Assembly: GCF_003634705.1 (NCBI RefSeq)
Contig: NZ_RBWU01000001.1
Coordinates: 868,001-932,000 of the forward strand
Direction of reading: 5' to 3'
DNA from: Actinomadura pelletieri DSM 43383
Lineage (GTDB): Bacteria; Actinomycetota; Actinomycetes; Streptosporangiales; Streptosporangiaceae
DNA length: 64,000 nt
In this document: piece by piece, positions 16,478 to 25,577 of the stretch
Numbering within the stretch: the first letter of the stretch is position 1
Layout: each line of letters begins with the position of its first letter
The notes under the pieces: model-generated
The model's input: only the letters and a program-made list of their open reading frames with translations
Database searches by the model: none
Told to the model about the DNA's origin: nothing
Translations under genes and position numbers: made by a program

Positions 16478-18814
16478 ATGACCTCGAATCACCCCCCGCC
16501 ATCCCCACCGCCTGACGGAACGGGCGAGGGATTCACAAAGCCGCCCTCCGGGGATCCTCCACCGACGACCGTCCCCGAGGAACCGCCGGTGGACACTGTC
16601 GCCGCCCCACCCGCGACCGCCGCTGACGACCTGCCGACGAGCGCCCCCGACGACCCGCCCGCGGACGTCCCCGACAGCCGATCGTCCGGTGCCCCTGAGG
16701 CTGCGTCCGCAGGCGTTCCCGGCGGCCCGCCGGTGGATGGTCCCGAGAGCCCCTCGGCAGGCGTCGCTGTTGGCCCACCCGCGGGTGTCCTGGATGATCC
16801 GCCCGCTGGCGTCTCTGAGGCTGCGCCCGCAGGTATTTCCGGCGGCCCGCCGGTGGGTGGTCCCGAGAGCCCCTCGGCGGGCGTCCCCGAGAGCCCGCCG
16901 GTAGGCGTCGATGAGGGCCCGCCCGTTCCGGACGATCCGGCCGGTGGCGTCTCTGAGGCCGCGCCCGCGGGGAGTTCCGACAAGGACACTGTTGCCATCA
17001 GGCGTGCGACTGCCTCTGACGGCCCGCCTCCGGGTGTTCCCGATGGGCCGGTTGGTGCCGTCTCTGAGGCTGCGGCTGCGGGAGTCTCCGATGACCCTCC
17101 GGTGGACGCTGTCGCCGGTGCGTCTGGGGGTGCCTCTGACGGCCCGCCTACAAAGGTCCTTGATGCTCCGCCTCCGGGTGTTCCCGATGAGCCGGTTGCA
17201 GGGGTCCCTGGTGGTCCTCCTGGTGCCGTCTCTGAGGCTGCGGCTGCAGGAGTTTCCGATGACGCGCCGGTGGACACTGTCGCCGGTGCGTCTGGGGGTG
17301 CCTCTGACGGCCCGCCTACGAAAATCCTCGATGGTCCGTCCGCGAGTGTTCCCGGCGGCCCGCCTGAGGACGTCTCCGGCGGCCTGCCCGCAGGTGTTCC
17401 CGGCAGCCCGGCTGCGGGTTTTCCTGGCGGCGCTCCCGCTGGTGTTCCGGACGGCCCGCCTGCGGGTGTTCCCGGTGGCCCGTTTGGTCCGGGTGGTCCG
17501 CCGGGAGGTGGGGCCGAGGGCGCGGGCTTAGCTGCGGGCTTGCCTCCGGGGTTCGTTCCGGTTTCGAGTCCGCCGGTGGCGTCCGGTCCACGCCTCACTA
17601 TTCCGGGTGGACGCCGTACAGTGATCATCGCCGGGGGCGCGGCGGCCTTGCTGGTCGTGGTCGTGCTCACGGCGGTGGTGGCGAGGGCGTTAGGCCCGCA
17701 CCGCTACCTCGGGCCGCTGAAGCCGCTCGACGGGGCGGTGTCGGCGGTGGCGTTCAGTCCGGACGGGAAACTCGTGGCCACGGCCTTGGCCGTGGGGACG
17801 GACGCGGGACAGATCAAGCTCTGGGACGCGGAGACCGGGCGTCCGCAGTCCCGCAAGAGTTCCGACTCGCAAGGCCGTATCGACGTCCCGGCCCAGGTCA
17901 TGTCCTTGGCGTTCAGTTCTGACAGCGACACTCTCGCGGCGGGTCTCGCAAACGGGAGCGCGCACGTGTGGTCCCTGGAGGCGGGCGGGAGCCAGGTGAT
18001 CGGGACGCCGTCGTCGCCCCCCACCCCCACATATCCGGCCGATCCGTACCCCACGGATCCTCTGCCCTATCCGAGCATTCCGCTTCCCACGCCGAGTCTT
18101 CCGCTCCCCTTCCCGAGCGGCCTCATCCCCACCGACCTGGAGCCCGGCTTCAAGCGCAGCTCCCACGGTCCGTCCAAGGCGCCGGCGCCGCTTCCGACCA
18201 GGGCGCCGGAGGGGTCCGCGTTCGTGGCGTTCGTCGGCGACGGCGAACGGCTCGCCGTGGCGGCCGGAGAGAAGGTCGAGGTCTACGAGGTCGCCGGCGG
18301 CACACCCCGGCAGTCCCTCGACAGTTCGGGGACCCAGGTGCGGTCGGTCGCCGTCAGCGACAACGCGAAACTCCTGGCCGCGGGACGCGCCGACGGAAGC
18401 GTCCAGGTATGGGACCTGGCGTCCGGCCGTGCGACCCTCACGCTCAAGGGGCACCTCGACGACGTCGGCGCCGTCGCGTTCCACCCGACCAAGGAACTGC
18501 TCGCGAGCGGATCCGCGGACGGGACCACCCGGCTGTGGCAACTGCCCGCAGGGACGGAGACGGCGATGCTGACCGGGCACGACCAGGAAGTCCGGTCGCT
18601 GGCGTTCAGCCCGAACGGCAAGACCCTCGTCACCGGCGGGTCGAAGTCCCCGGTACGGCTTTGGGACGTCGGCCGCCGCACCGCCGCGGCACGTTTCGAC
18701 GGCCACGCCCAGGGCGTCACCTCGGTCGCCTACAGCCCCGACGGCCGGACAGTGATCGCCGGGGGCACGACCGCCGACGCATGGCTGTCGGACGTCTCCA
18801 GTCTCCCCTCATGA
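16478..18814 (+). CDS. Membrane-anchored WD40-repeat protein with Pro/Gly repeat region
   Basis: 778 residues. Residues 1-370 are low complexity, built of repeats such as GVPGGPPA and VSEAAPAG. One transmembrane helix lies at about 382-403 (VIIAGGAAALLVVVVLTAVV). The C-terminal, probably extracellular, part is a WD40 propeller (DGAVSAVAFSPDGKLVATAL, VWDLASGRATLTLKGHLDDV, LLASGSADGTTRLWQL), interrupted near residue 510-570 by a Pro-rich insertion. Actinomycetes often couple such propellers to Ser/Thr kinases, but no kinase is present. A lipoprotein gene follows after 19 bp. DNA-level repeats (about 168 bp) occur in 17060-17340. Confidence 0.85.
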   Translation: MTSNHPPPSPPPDGTGEGFTKPPSGDPPPTTVPEEPPVDTVAAPPATAADDLPTSAPDDPPADVPDSRSSGAPEAASAGVPGGPPVDGPESPSAGVAVGPPAGVLDDPPAGVSEAAPAGISGGPPVGGPESPSAGVPESPPVGVDEGPPVPDDPAGGVSEAAPAGSSDKDTVAIRRATASDGPPPGVPDGPVGAVSEAAAAGVSDDPPVDAVAGASGGASDGPPTKVLDAPPPGVPDEPVAGVPGGPPGAVSEAAAAGVSDDAPVDTVAGASGGASDGPPTKILDGPSASVPGGPPEDVSGGLPAGVPGSPAAGFPGGAPAGVPDGPPAGVPGGPFGPGGPPGGGAEGAGLAAGLPPGFVPVSSPPVASGPRLTIPGGRRTVIIAGGAAALLVVVVLTAVVARALGPHRYLGPLKPLDGAVSAVAFSPDGKLVATALAVGTDAGQIKLWDAETGRPQSRKSSDSQGRIDVPAQVMSLAFSSDSDTLAAGLANGSAHVWSLEAGGSQVIGTPSSPPTPTYPADPYPTDPLPYPSIPLPTPSLPLPFPSGLIPTDLEPGFKRSSHGPSKAPAPLPTRAPEGSAFVAFVGDGERLAVAAGEKVEVYEVAGGTPRQSLDSSGTQVRSVAVSDNAKLLAAGRADGSVQVWDLASGRATLTLKGHLDDVGAVAFHPTKELLASGSADGTTRLWQLPAGTETAMLTGHDQEVRSLAFSPNGKTLVTGGSKSPVRLWDVGRRTAAARFDGHAQGVTSVAYSPDGRTVIAGGTTADAWLSDVSSLPS

Positions 18815-18833
18815 CATCAGGGCAGGATCTTTC

Positions 18834-19802
18834 ATGACCCCTCAGAAACCAGGTCGCGCCCCGTCCCGCAGGGATCGCCGCGCACGGCTCCGGCGGTTAA
18901 CGGTGGCCGCGGGCGCGCTGCTGACGGTGACGTCCTGCGCCGTCGACTCCGGCCCCGGCGGGCTGAAGCTGGTGGACGCGAGCGGCCCGCTCACGCCCGA
19001 CGCCTACACGCGCAAGCTCACCGAGTCGGCGCAGTCGCTCAGCAACGCGCTGCAGGTGATCGGGGGAGCGGTGAAGTACTCCGATGTCTCCGCGCGTCTC
19101 AGCGAGGCCCGCAACGCCGCCGACCGGACCAAACAAGCCCTGAACGAGCTCACCCCTCCGAAGGACGCCCGGACCGCGCACTCCCAACTCGTCGTCGCCC
19201 TGTTCCAGTTCAGCCGGGACATGAACGTCATCGACCAGGAGGTGCAGGGGCAACGACTGTGCACCGTGCAGGCCGTCCAGCATCGGGTGGGCTCGGCGAC
19301 CGGGGCGCGGTTGCTGCGTGAGGCAGCCGACCGGCTGAAGACGGCCCCCGGCGGCCACGCCTTCCCCGCCACCATCGCCGATCCCGGCCCGCGGACCGAA
19401 CATCGCGAACCCAACGGCCGCCTTCTCAAGAAGGGCCCCCGCGGCGGCAGGGGTGATCTGATCGTCGAGAACAACGGTGAGAGTGACGCCGTCGTCTCCC
19501 TCACCCGCAGCGGAAAGGCCGTGTTCACGGTCTATGTCCGCAAGAAGGGGAAGACCACGATCAAGGACATCGCCGACGGGTCCTACCGCATCATGTACAC
19601 CACGGGCAGCGACTGGGACACCAAGGCCAAACGCTTCTCCCGAGACTGCGACGTCCAACAGAGCGTGGACGACACGACCTTCTCCACCACGGTCAGCGGC
19701 GGCTATATCCGCTGGCAGAACTGGACGTACACCATCAGTCCGACCAGTGGCGGGAACAGCGTCACGACCCGCGGTAAACCGGACGACTTCCCCGTGGACT
19801 GA
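18834..19802 (+). CDS. Putative lipoprotein, operon partner of the WD40 protein
   Basis: 322 residues. A basic N-terminus (RRDRRARLRRL) is followed by a short hydrophobic stretch and a lipobox-like TVTSC, so lipid anchoring outside the membrane is likely. The middle is helical (SAQSLSNALQVIGGAVKYSD). The C-terminal 120 residues are beta-rich (DLIVENNGESDAVVSLTRSG, then VYVRKKGKTTIKDIADGSYR), resembling the immunoglobulin-like surface domains of actinomycete envelope proteins. Family not recognised. The 19-bp spacing suggests co-transcription with the WD40 gene. Confidence 0.7.
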   Translation: MTPQKPGRAPSRRDRRARLRRLTVAAGALLTVTSCAVDSGPGGLKLVDASGPLTPDAYTRKLTESAQSLSNALQVIGGAVKYSDVSARLSEARNAADRTKQALNELTPPKDARTAHSQLVVALFQFSRDMNVIDQEVQGQRLCTVQAVQHRVGSATGARLLREAADRLKTAPGGHAFPATIADPGPRTEHREPNGRLLKKGPRGGRGDLIVENNGESDAVVSLTRSGKAVFTVYVRKKGKTTIKDIADGSYRIMYTTGSDWDTKAKRFSRDCDVQQSVDDTTFSTTVSGGYIRWQNWTYTISPTSGGNSVTTRGKPDDFPVD

Positions 19803-20546
19803 CCGGAGGACCATCCGCGGAGGCCATGGGGGCGCCCCCGAACGCGAGTCCGCGCGCATGCTCCGGCGGTTGGAGACGCGCGGGTTCGTCGTCCTGCACG
19901 ACCGGGCGATACCCGGGTTCCACGCCGGCCTCCCCCCACCTGGTCATCACGCCGAACGGTCACGTGGTCGTCGTCGACTCCAAGAGATGGTCGTCCCGGA
20001 GAACGTCCAAGAAGATGTTGGAGGACGGCGACCGCAGGTGGGCCCGGTCGGCCTGCTGCGCCGCGAGGAAGCCTTGGCGTCGGCCGTTGGAGAGATGCGC
20101 CGCGTCGCGTCCCGCTGCGCGACCGGAACCTGCTGCTGGTGGCCGCCGGGTACGCGCCGGTGTTCACGGAGACCCCTCTACACCGAGAGCAATGCCGTCG
20201 CCGAGACCTGCATCGAGGCCGGGACAGGAACTACGCGGCACCCGTCGTAGCGGAGCTGCTCCGCACGGACGCTGCGCTCACCCGCCGGGTTCGGGTGCAC
20301 GATCACGGGCCCGCCGACCGGGACGTCCTTCATGTCTCCGCGGTGCTGGTCGAACACGACGGTCGGCTACGGGACGCGCCTGTGTACAGGGATGGCATCC
20401 CCTGGGTCCCCGTCCGGGAGGCTCCAGGGTTGAGCATTCACCGCGACGGCCCGCCACCGGCCCTCGGCGACACCCTCGCCCCGCTGGTGACGAGCGTGTG
20501 CGAGGCACTGTTCCCGCCCGACGACTCGAACACGGCCGAAGGCTGA
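19803..20546 (+). pseudogene. Frameshifted NERD (nuclease-related domain) gene
   Basis: Three frames together give one NERD-type protein. Frame one reads ERESARMLRRLETRGFVVLH and DRAIPG, frame two continues HLVITPNGHVVVVDSKRW (the D-x-K of the restriction-fold core), and the third frame carries the C-terminus from LLLVAAGYAPVFTET to 20546. At least two frameshifts, near 19.93 and 20.1 kb, separate them, so no full protein is made unless the assembly is wrong. The third-frame piece of 135 codons looks intact but starts mid-domain. NERD proteins are implied in DNA processing. Confidence 0.7.
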
Positions 20547-20590
20547 CCGACGATCGTGCCCTGGCCCGCAGAAGGGCGGACACAAGCAAA

Positions 20591-20618
20591 TCGCCGGCAC
20601 CCGTACGGGTACCGGCGA
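20591..20618. terminator. Hairpin between NERD remnant and tRNA-Ser(GGA)
   Basis: A 28-bp near-perfect palindrome (tcgccggcacccgtacgggt and on to accggcga, one mismatched pair) lies 23 bp downstream of the tRNA 3' end on the minus strand. It is probably a tRNA terminator acting in both directions. Confidence 0.6.
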
Positions 20619-20640
20619 CCTTCTGCCTCACTGGGCCTGG

Positions 20641-20725
20641 CGGAGGATGCGAGATTCGAACTCGCGAGCGCTTGCACGCAACACGCTTTCCAAGCGTGCG
20701 CCCTAGGCCACTAGGCGAATCCTCC
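20641..20725 (-). tRNA. tRNA-Ser(GGA)
   Basis: Class II tRNA. The acceptor stem is GGAGGAT with ATCCTCC, the anticodon stem CACGC/GCGTG encloses loop TTGGAAA (anticodon GGA), and there is a long variable arm and T-arm GCGAG-TTCGAAT-CTCGC. No CCA encoded. Confidence 0.95.
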
Positions 20726-20735
20726 ACGGGGCAGC

Positions 20736-21080
20736 TTACCGGTTCTGGGGCAGTGACCTGACATCAATTACGGAGGCCACGGGGATCGGTCCGTAGACGT
20801 GCGGGAAGACCTCATCGCCGACCGGCTCATAGCGGACGGGGGCGTCCAGGCGGGACACGTCGATCACCAACAGGACCAGCTCAGAGGGAGGGACGGCGGC
20901 GTAGAACCGGTCCAGGACGCCGTCCACCTGGGGCATATCGGACGAGCAGTGGATGAAGCCCTCGTCGTCGAGCGTTCTGCCCAGGGTCGACATCCTGTAC
21001 GGCCCTCCTGTGTCCTGAGCGGCCTGCCAATGGGACCGTTGGGCGATGTGCAGGAGCGTGTCGCGCGTCGAGGGAGGCAT
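20736..21080 (-). CDS. DUF952 domain-containing protein
   Basis: 114 residues from the ATG at 21078-21080. The motif DDEGFIHCSSDMPQVDGVLD, then the ending RYEPVGDEVFPHVYGPIPVA, is characteristic of DUF952, small proteins related to glutathione-S-transferase-associated or ADP-ribosyltransferase-like folds with unknown activity. A longer upstream frame runs antisense through the SRP RNA and dnaX and is rejected. It sits between tRNA-Ser and the SRP RNA. Confidence 0.85.
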   Translation of the reverse strand: MPPSTRDTLLHIAQRSHWQAAQDTGGPYRMSTLGRTLDDEGFIHCSSDMPQVDGVLDRFYAAVPPSELVLLVIDVSRLDAPVRYEPVGDEVFPHVYGPIPVASVIDVRSLPQNR

Positions 21081-21141
21081 GCGGCGGAGACTACGCGCGT
21101 GAAGCGTGGCAATCCCGGGCGGGGGATGCCATAGACTGAGG

Positions 21142-21233
21142 TGGACCCCTCGCACGGCGTCACCCTGTGAACCTCCCCAGGGCCGGAAGGCAGCAAGGAT
21201 AAGCAGGCTCTGGCGGGTGTGCGGGGGGTCCCT
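21142..21233 (+). ncRNA. ffs: Bacterial small SRP RNA (4.5S)
   Basis: The conserved apical domain gaacctccccagggccggaa, then ggcagcaagg, is present, with its GGAA tetraloop and asymmetric internal loop. The ends pair as a long stem (GGACCCC..CGCAC with GTGCGGGGGGTCC). It scaffolds Ffh in co-translational membrane targeting. Location just upstream of dnaX is common in actinomycetes. Ends are approximate. Confidence 0.93.
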
Positions 21234-21291
21234 TGGTTTGACGGCGACCACCGCAGTTCGACGCTCTGCTTCCCGAGGAGGGCGGCCCCCG

Positions 21292-23649
21292 ATGAGTCTG
21301 GCTCTGTACCGCAAGTACCGGCCAGCGACGTTCGCCGAGCTGAAAGGGCAGGAGCACGTCGCCGAGCCCCTCCAGCAGGCTCTGCGCAACGGTCGGATCA
21401 ACCACGCGTACCTGTTCAGTGGTCCGCGCGGCTGCGGCAAGACGTCCAGCGCCCGTATCCTCGCCCGCTCGCTGAACTGCGAACAGGGGCCGACCCCCGA
21501 CCCGTGCGGCAAGTGCGAGTCGTGCGTGGCGCTCGGCCCCGGCGGGCTCGGCCACATCGACGTGATCGAGATCGACGCCGCGTCCCACGGCGGTGTCGAC
21601 GACGCCCGTGACCTGCGAGAACGAGCCTTCTTCACCCCCGTGTCGGCGCGCTTCAAGGTGTACATCATCGACGAGGCGCACATGGTCACCAGCGGCGGCT
21701 TCAACGCGCTGCTGAAGCTCGTCGAGGAGCCGCCGCCGCACCTGAAGTTCGTGTTCGCGACCACCGAGCCCGAAAAGGTCATCGGCACGATCAGGTCGCG
21801 CACGCACCACTACCCGTTCCGGCTGATTCCGCCGGGCGTCCTGCAGGAGCTCGTCGAGGAAATCCTGCAGGCCGAGGACGTGCCGTACGAGCCGTCCGCG
21901 CTGCCGCTGGCCGTCCGGGCCGGTGCGGGCTCCGCCCGCGACACACTCTCGATCCTCGACCAGCTCCTCGCCGGTTCGGACGAGAACGGCATCACCTACG
22001 CCCGCGCCGTCTCGCTGCTCGGATACACCGATTCGGCACTGCTGGACGAGGTCATCGCCGCCTTCGCGGGCCGGGACGGCGCCGCCGTCTTCGCCGCGAT
22101 CGACCGGGTGATCGAAAGCGGCCAGGACCCGCGCCGATTCGCCGCCGACCTGCTGGAACGCTTCCGCGACCTGGTGATCTTGGCGAATGTCCCGGAGGCG
22201 GCCGGTTCGGGGCTGCTGAACGTCCCGCCGGACCAACTCGAGCAGATGCAACGCCAGGCGTCGTCGCTGGGCCCGGGGGAACTGACCCGCGCGGCCGACC
22301 TGCTGCACACCGGCCTCACCGAGATGCGCGGCGCCACGTCCCCGAGACTGCTGCTCGAACTGATCTGCGCCCGCATCCTCCTCCCGGCCGCATACGAGGA
22401 CGAGTCGTCCGTCTTCGCCCGCCTGGACCACCTGGAACGCCAGGCCACCCAAGGCGGCTTCCCCGCCTCAGGCGCCCAGGGCTTTCCGTCGCCAACGTTC
22501 CAGTCCACCCCCCCACCAGCACCCCAGGGCATCTCTCAGGGCGGTGCATTCCAGAACGGCGGCCTGCCCCAGGGTGGCCCGCCTCATGGAGGCTCGACCC
22601 CAGGCGCCCCGTCCCACGGTGACGCATCACATGGGGGCCCGCCTCAGGGCAGCCCGTCTGGAACCGGTGCGTCTCAAGGCGGACCGTCCCAGGAGGCCCC
22701 ATCTCAAGGCGGCCAACCCCACGGCGGTCCGTCTCAGAGCGGCTCGACCCAAGGCGCGCCCTCGCAAGGCGGCGCACCCCATGGGGCCCCGCCGCAAGGC
22801 ACCCGATCACTTGGAGGCTCACCCCAGGGAGGCGTACCCCAGGGCGGCTCCCTCCAGGGCGGCGCGTCCCCAGGCTCAACCCTGGGCGCGGGCGGTAACC
22901 ACAACGGCGGAGAGCAACCCCCACCTGTCCAAGGGGGCGACCCCACTGCCAGTGTCAATCCCCGTCCTACTGCGGCGCCACCAGGACACGAGTCTGTGGA
23001 TAACCGCCGCGCGGCATCCGCTGGCGGCACTCCCGCCAGCGCAGGTGAAACGACCACCCAGCCCGCAGGTTCGGGCGGCGGGGTGGACATTTCCGCTGTT
23101 CAGCGGTTCTGGCCGGACATTGTGGAGGCCGTTAAGCAGAAGAGCCGCGCGACCTGGATGGTCATCATGTCCGGCGTGCAGCCGGTGGCCTTGGACGGCA
23201 GGGTCCTGACGCTCGGGTTCGATGCGGAAGGACGCCGCCTGGGCTTCGTCAACGGCGGCCGTGACGCCGTCCTGCGTGAGGTGTTCAAGGAGCGAATGGG
23301 GGTCGACTGGCGGATCGAGACCGTGGTCGGCGCAGCGCCCCCGCCCGGCCGATCAGGCCCTAGCGCCGGGTTCGGTGCGGCGGCGGCACCGAACCCGACA
23401 CCGCAGCCGCGGTCGTCCGTCCAGCCGAACCCGCCACGGCCCGAACAGGCCCAGGAAGCGCCGCCTCCGCCGGACGAGCCGCCTCCGCCACCCGAACCGG
23501 TACCGGTGGACGAGAGCGACGAGGTCGACCCCGAAGGCGACGCGGACGCCGACGGCGTCGAGGCCGAGACCAGCGGCATGGCGCTCCTCCAGCGCGAACT
23601 CGGCGGCCAGATCATCCGAGAGTTCGACACCTCCACCACCCAGCCCTAA
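21292..23649 (+). CDS. dnaX: DNA polymerase III subunits gamma and tau
   Basis: 785 residues, ATG preceded by GAGGAGG. Clamp-loader AAA+ ATPase: Walker A GPRGCGKT (44-51), zinc site C63, C72, C75, C78, and Walker B VYIIDEAH with the SGGFNALLKLVEEPPPH sensor region. Domain III follows to about 390. Residues about 393-545 are a striking low-complexity linker rich in QGG and PHGG units. The C-terminal polymerase-binding part begins at SAVQRFWPDIVEAVKQKSRA, followed by a Pro-rich stretch and an acidic end. Part of this gene (linker end plus the start of the C-terminal domain) is copied at 30646-31186. A perfect DnaA box (22995-23003) lies inside the coding region. Confidence 0.97.
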   Translation: MSLALYRKYRPATFAELKGQEHVAEPLQQALRNGRINHAYLFSGPRGCGKTSSARILARSLNCEQGPTPDPCGKCESCVALGPGGLGHIDVIEIDAASHGGVDDARDLRERAFFTPVSARFKVYIIDEAHMVTSGGFNALLKLVEEPPPHLKFVFATTEPEKVIGTIRSRTHHYPFRLIPPGVLQELVEEILQAEDVPYEPSALPLAVRAGAGSARDTLSILDQLLAGSDENGITYARAVSLLGYTDSALLDEVIAAFAGRDGAAVFAAIDRVIESGQDPRRFAADLLERFRDLVILANVPEAAGSGLLNVPPDQLEQMQRQASSLGPGELTRAADLLHTGLTEMRGATSPRLLLELICARILLPAAYEDESSVFARLDHLERQATQGGFPASGAQGFPSPTFQSTPPPAPQGISQGGAFQNGGLPQGGPPHGGSTPGAPSHGDASHGGPPQGSPSGTGASQGGPSQEAPSQGGQPHGGPSQSGSTQGAPSQGGAPHGAPPQGTRSLGGSPQGGVPQGGSLQGGASPGSTLGAGGNHNGGEQPPPVQGGDPTASVNPRPTAAPPGHESVDNRRAASAGGTPASAGETTTQPAGSGGGVDISAVQRFWPDIVEAVKQKSRATWMVIMSGVQPVALDGRVLTLGFDAEGRRLGFVNGGRDAVLREVFKERMGVDWRIETVVGAAPPPGRSGPSAGFGAAAAPNPTPQPRSSVQPNPPRPEQAQEAPPPPDEPPPPPEPVPVDESDEVDPEGDADADGVEAETSGMALLQRELGGQIIREFDTSTTQP

Positions 23650-23692
23650 CCCAACGACCACCACCCGCACCGGTCGCCGGGTAGGAACGACC

Positions 23693-24163
23693 ATGGCTCG
23701 CATCGAGTACTACGACGATCCAGACGCACCGGCACCGAACTCCATGGTCGTGGCGGCCTCGGCCGTCGTCACCGACGAGCACGGAGAAGTACTAATGCAA
23801 CGACGTGCGGACTCTGGGCTCTGGGCCTTGCCCGGCGGCGGGATGAACCTGGACGAGTCGCTACCGGAGACGGCCGTCCGGGAAGTCAAAGAAGAGACTG
23901 GCTACGACATCGAGGTCACCGGACTGGTCGGCATCTACACCGACCCGCGCCACATCATCGCTTACTCGGACGGCGAGGTGCGTCGCCAGTTCAACGTGTG
24001 CTTCAAGGCCCGCCTGCTGGGCGGCGACCTCCAGGTCAGTGACGAATCACTGGAAGTCCGTTGGACGCCGACCGAGGAGTTGGACGACCTGTCGATGCAC
24101 CCGACGCAGCGGCTGAGACTGCGCCATTTCCACGCAGGTGGAAACTCGCCTCACCTCGGCTAG
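23693..24163 (+). CDS. Nudix hydrolase
   Basis: 156 residues, starting MARIEYYDDPDAPAPNSMVV after a GTAGGAACG site. The Nudix box is complete: GGMNLDE, seven residues, then REVKEETGY, giving the metal-binding glutamates for hydrolysis of nucleoside diphosphate derivatives. Substrate unknown; it has the length of MutT/ADP-ribose type enzymes. It follows dnaX by 43 bp. The longer upstream frame is the shadow of dnaX. Confidence 0.93.
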   Translation: MARIEYYDDPDAPAPNSMVVAASAVVTDEHGEVLMQRRADSGLWALPGGGMNLDESLPETAVREVKEETGYDIEVTGLVGIYTDPRHIIAYSDGEVRRQFNVCFKARLLGGDLQVSDESLEVRWTPTEELDDLSMHPTQRLRLRHFHAGGNSPHLG

Positions 24164-24342
24164 TGTTCGGCCGCTGGTCCACGCGAGATGCCGCTCAACC
24201 TCGCTGGCCACCGAACTAGCCGATCAAGCGCCTCCACCACAGCAGGCCGCATCACCGGGGCGTCTTCTACGGTCCCGCCCGCCCCGGCCACGTCCCGGAC
24301 GGCCAGGACCCGACCCGCGCATCGTGCCGTCCGCGACTGCGA

Positions 24343-24750
24343 TCAGACCCATGTACTCCGCGGGGACATGCGATGCCTTAAAAGGAGGTCGAGCGCTTCG
24401 GCTGCCTGTTTCACATCCCCACACGGAGACACGAACCCGTCGCGTCCGTTTCCTGCCTCGAAGTAGCCCCACGCCTGCCTCGGCATCGCTCGGACGGTCA
24501 CCGCGGCCCCCACGGCATCGGCCGCTCCGCTCGCGTACACCCACAGCAGCGGTACAGGAAACCGGAACTCCTGCTTGTCGTACAAGCCGACACAACACCA
24601 GCCCAGAGGCAACAGCGCCACCCGGAGCAGTTCCAGCCGTTGTACCGCCGCATCGTGTCCCGCGAACGTCCGCCACTCCAGCACGACCCGAGACCGGCCG
24701 ATCATCTGACGCAGTCCTCGCGCCACCTCGACCGCGTCACTCCGACACAC
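24343..24750 (-). CDS. Conserved hypothetical, third gene of the HATPase operon
   Basis: 135 residues from a GTG at 24748-24750, overlapping the HATPase gene by 14 bases. It contains SRVVLEWRTFAGHDAAVQRL, LPLGWCCVGLYDKQEFRFPV and WGYFEAGNGRDGFVSPCGDV. I do not recognise the family. The tight overlap argues that it works with the HATPase. Confidence 0.65.
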   Translation of the reverse strand: MCRSDAVEVARGLRQMIGRSRVVLEWRTFAGHDAAVQRLELLRVALLPLGWCCVGLYDKQEFRFPVPLLWVYASGAADAVGAAVTVRAMPRQAWGYFEAGNGRDGFVSPCGDVKQAAEALDLLLRHRMSPRSTWV

Positions 24751-25186
24751 GTGCCCACGTCCATTTCCCGTGGGGCTGTGTCCGGGACACACCGAACCTG
24801 GTCGCCAACGCTGCCACGATCGGCAGCCCTCGGCCGCTCGTCTCGTCTTCGAGTCCTGCCTCCAGCGGACCCGTCGCATTGGACGCAGTCTCCGCGACTC
24901 GTCCGCGCAGAGGCAACACGTCCGAGCCGTCCCACACCCCGAGCAGCACGCCGTGCGGCTCGCGCGTGAACCTGACCCGGATCTGTGGGCCGAACGTGTG
25001 CTGCACAGCGTTCGTAACCAGCTCGCTGGCGATCAGCGTCACATCGTCGACGAGTTGAGCGAGACCCCACTCGATGAGCCGCAGTTCCACCAGCATCCGA
25101 ACCTGCCCTGGAACCGTCGGTGCGGGTCGGAACGTCACGTCCAGGACCTGGACGTCCATTGCGTCCACGCCGCTGCCCGCCATCAC
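24737..25186 (-). CDS. HATPase (RsbW-like) ATP-binding protein
   Basis: 149 residues (GTG at 25184-25186, ATG at 25183 equally possible). GHKL fold: N-box LIASELVTNAVQHTFGPQIR, then VLLGVWDGSDVLP (D-x-G) and SGRGLPIVAALATRFGV (G-x-G). Proteins like this in actinomycetes are stand-alone kinases or anti-sigma-type partners. It overlaps the upstream 79-residue gene by one to four bases and lies divergent from the XRE-DUF397 locus. Confidence 0.9.
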   Translation of the reverse strand: MMAGSGVDAMDVQVLDVTFRPAPTVPGQVRMLVELRLIEWGLAQLVDDVTLIASELVTNAVQHTFGPQIRVRFTREPHGVLLGVWDGSDVLPLRGRVAETASNATGPLEAGLEDETSGRGLPIVAALATRFGVSRTQPHGKWTWARVSE

Positions 25187-25422
25187 GACCCCCGCGCGAT
25201 CTGCCGCAGGACCAGGATCGCCCGTTCCGCCACCGCCGACTCAGCCCCGACGTCCCCGATGACGTGGCCGCGCGCACCGCCCCACCGGAATCGCCGCCCG
25301 TCGCACACGATGACCCGCCCACGTTGGGTAACCAGCGTCTCCCCGTTCACCGTGGCGGGGTATCCCCGCTGCTTGAACTCGACCGCCAACTTCTCCAGCG
25401 GCCTCCCCGTAACATCGACCAT
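25183..25422 (-). CDS. Small conserved protein upstream of HATPase
   Basis: 79 residues: LEKLAVEFKQRGYPATVNGE, LVTQRGRVIVCDGRRFRW, VAERAILVLRQIARGS. Short proteins like this often accompany HATPase and XRE-DUF397 genes in streptomycetes and relatives; activity unknown. First gene of a three-gene overlapping unit. Confidence 0.7.
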   Translation of the reverse strand: MVDVTGRPLEKLAVEFKQRGYPATVNGETLVTQRGRVIVCDGRRFRWGGARGHVIGDVGAESAVAERAILVLRQIARGS

Positions 25423-25577
25423 TAGTCCGGCTCCTTCCAGTCGGGCTGTTTTGGGGCCGGTCCCCAGGACGTAGTGCTGGTGACACCTTCCTGAGGACCG
25501 GCTTCTTCACTTGTGTCGGCCGCGCCGCGCGGCGCCCGCCAGAGAGCGATCCGAAACCGCGCCTCCGCCGGTGGTCG

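Noticed and set aside
16489..17670. 393-codon minus-strand frame of Pro/Gly/Ser repeats
   Set aside because: Antisense to the low-complexity part of the WD40 gene; the repeat makes both strands open.
20736..21803. 355-codon frame ending in DUF952
   Set aside because: The first 240 codons are antisense to the SRP RNA and dnaX; the DUF952 protein starts at 21080.
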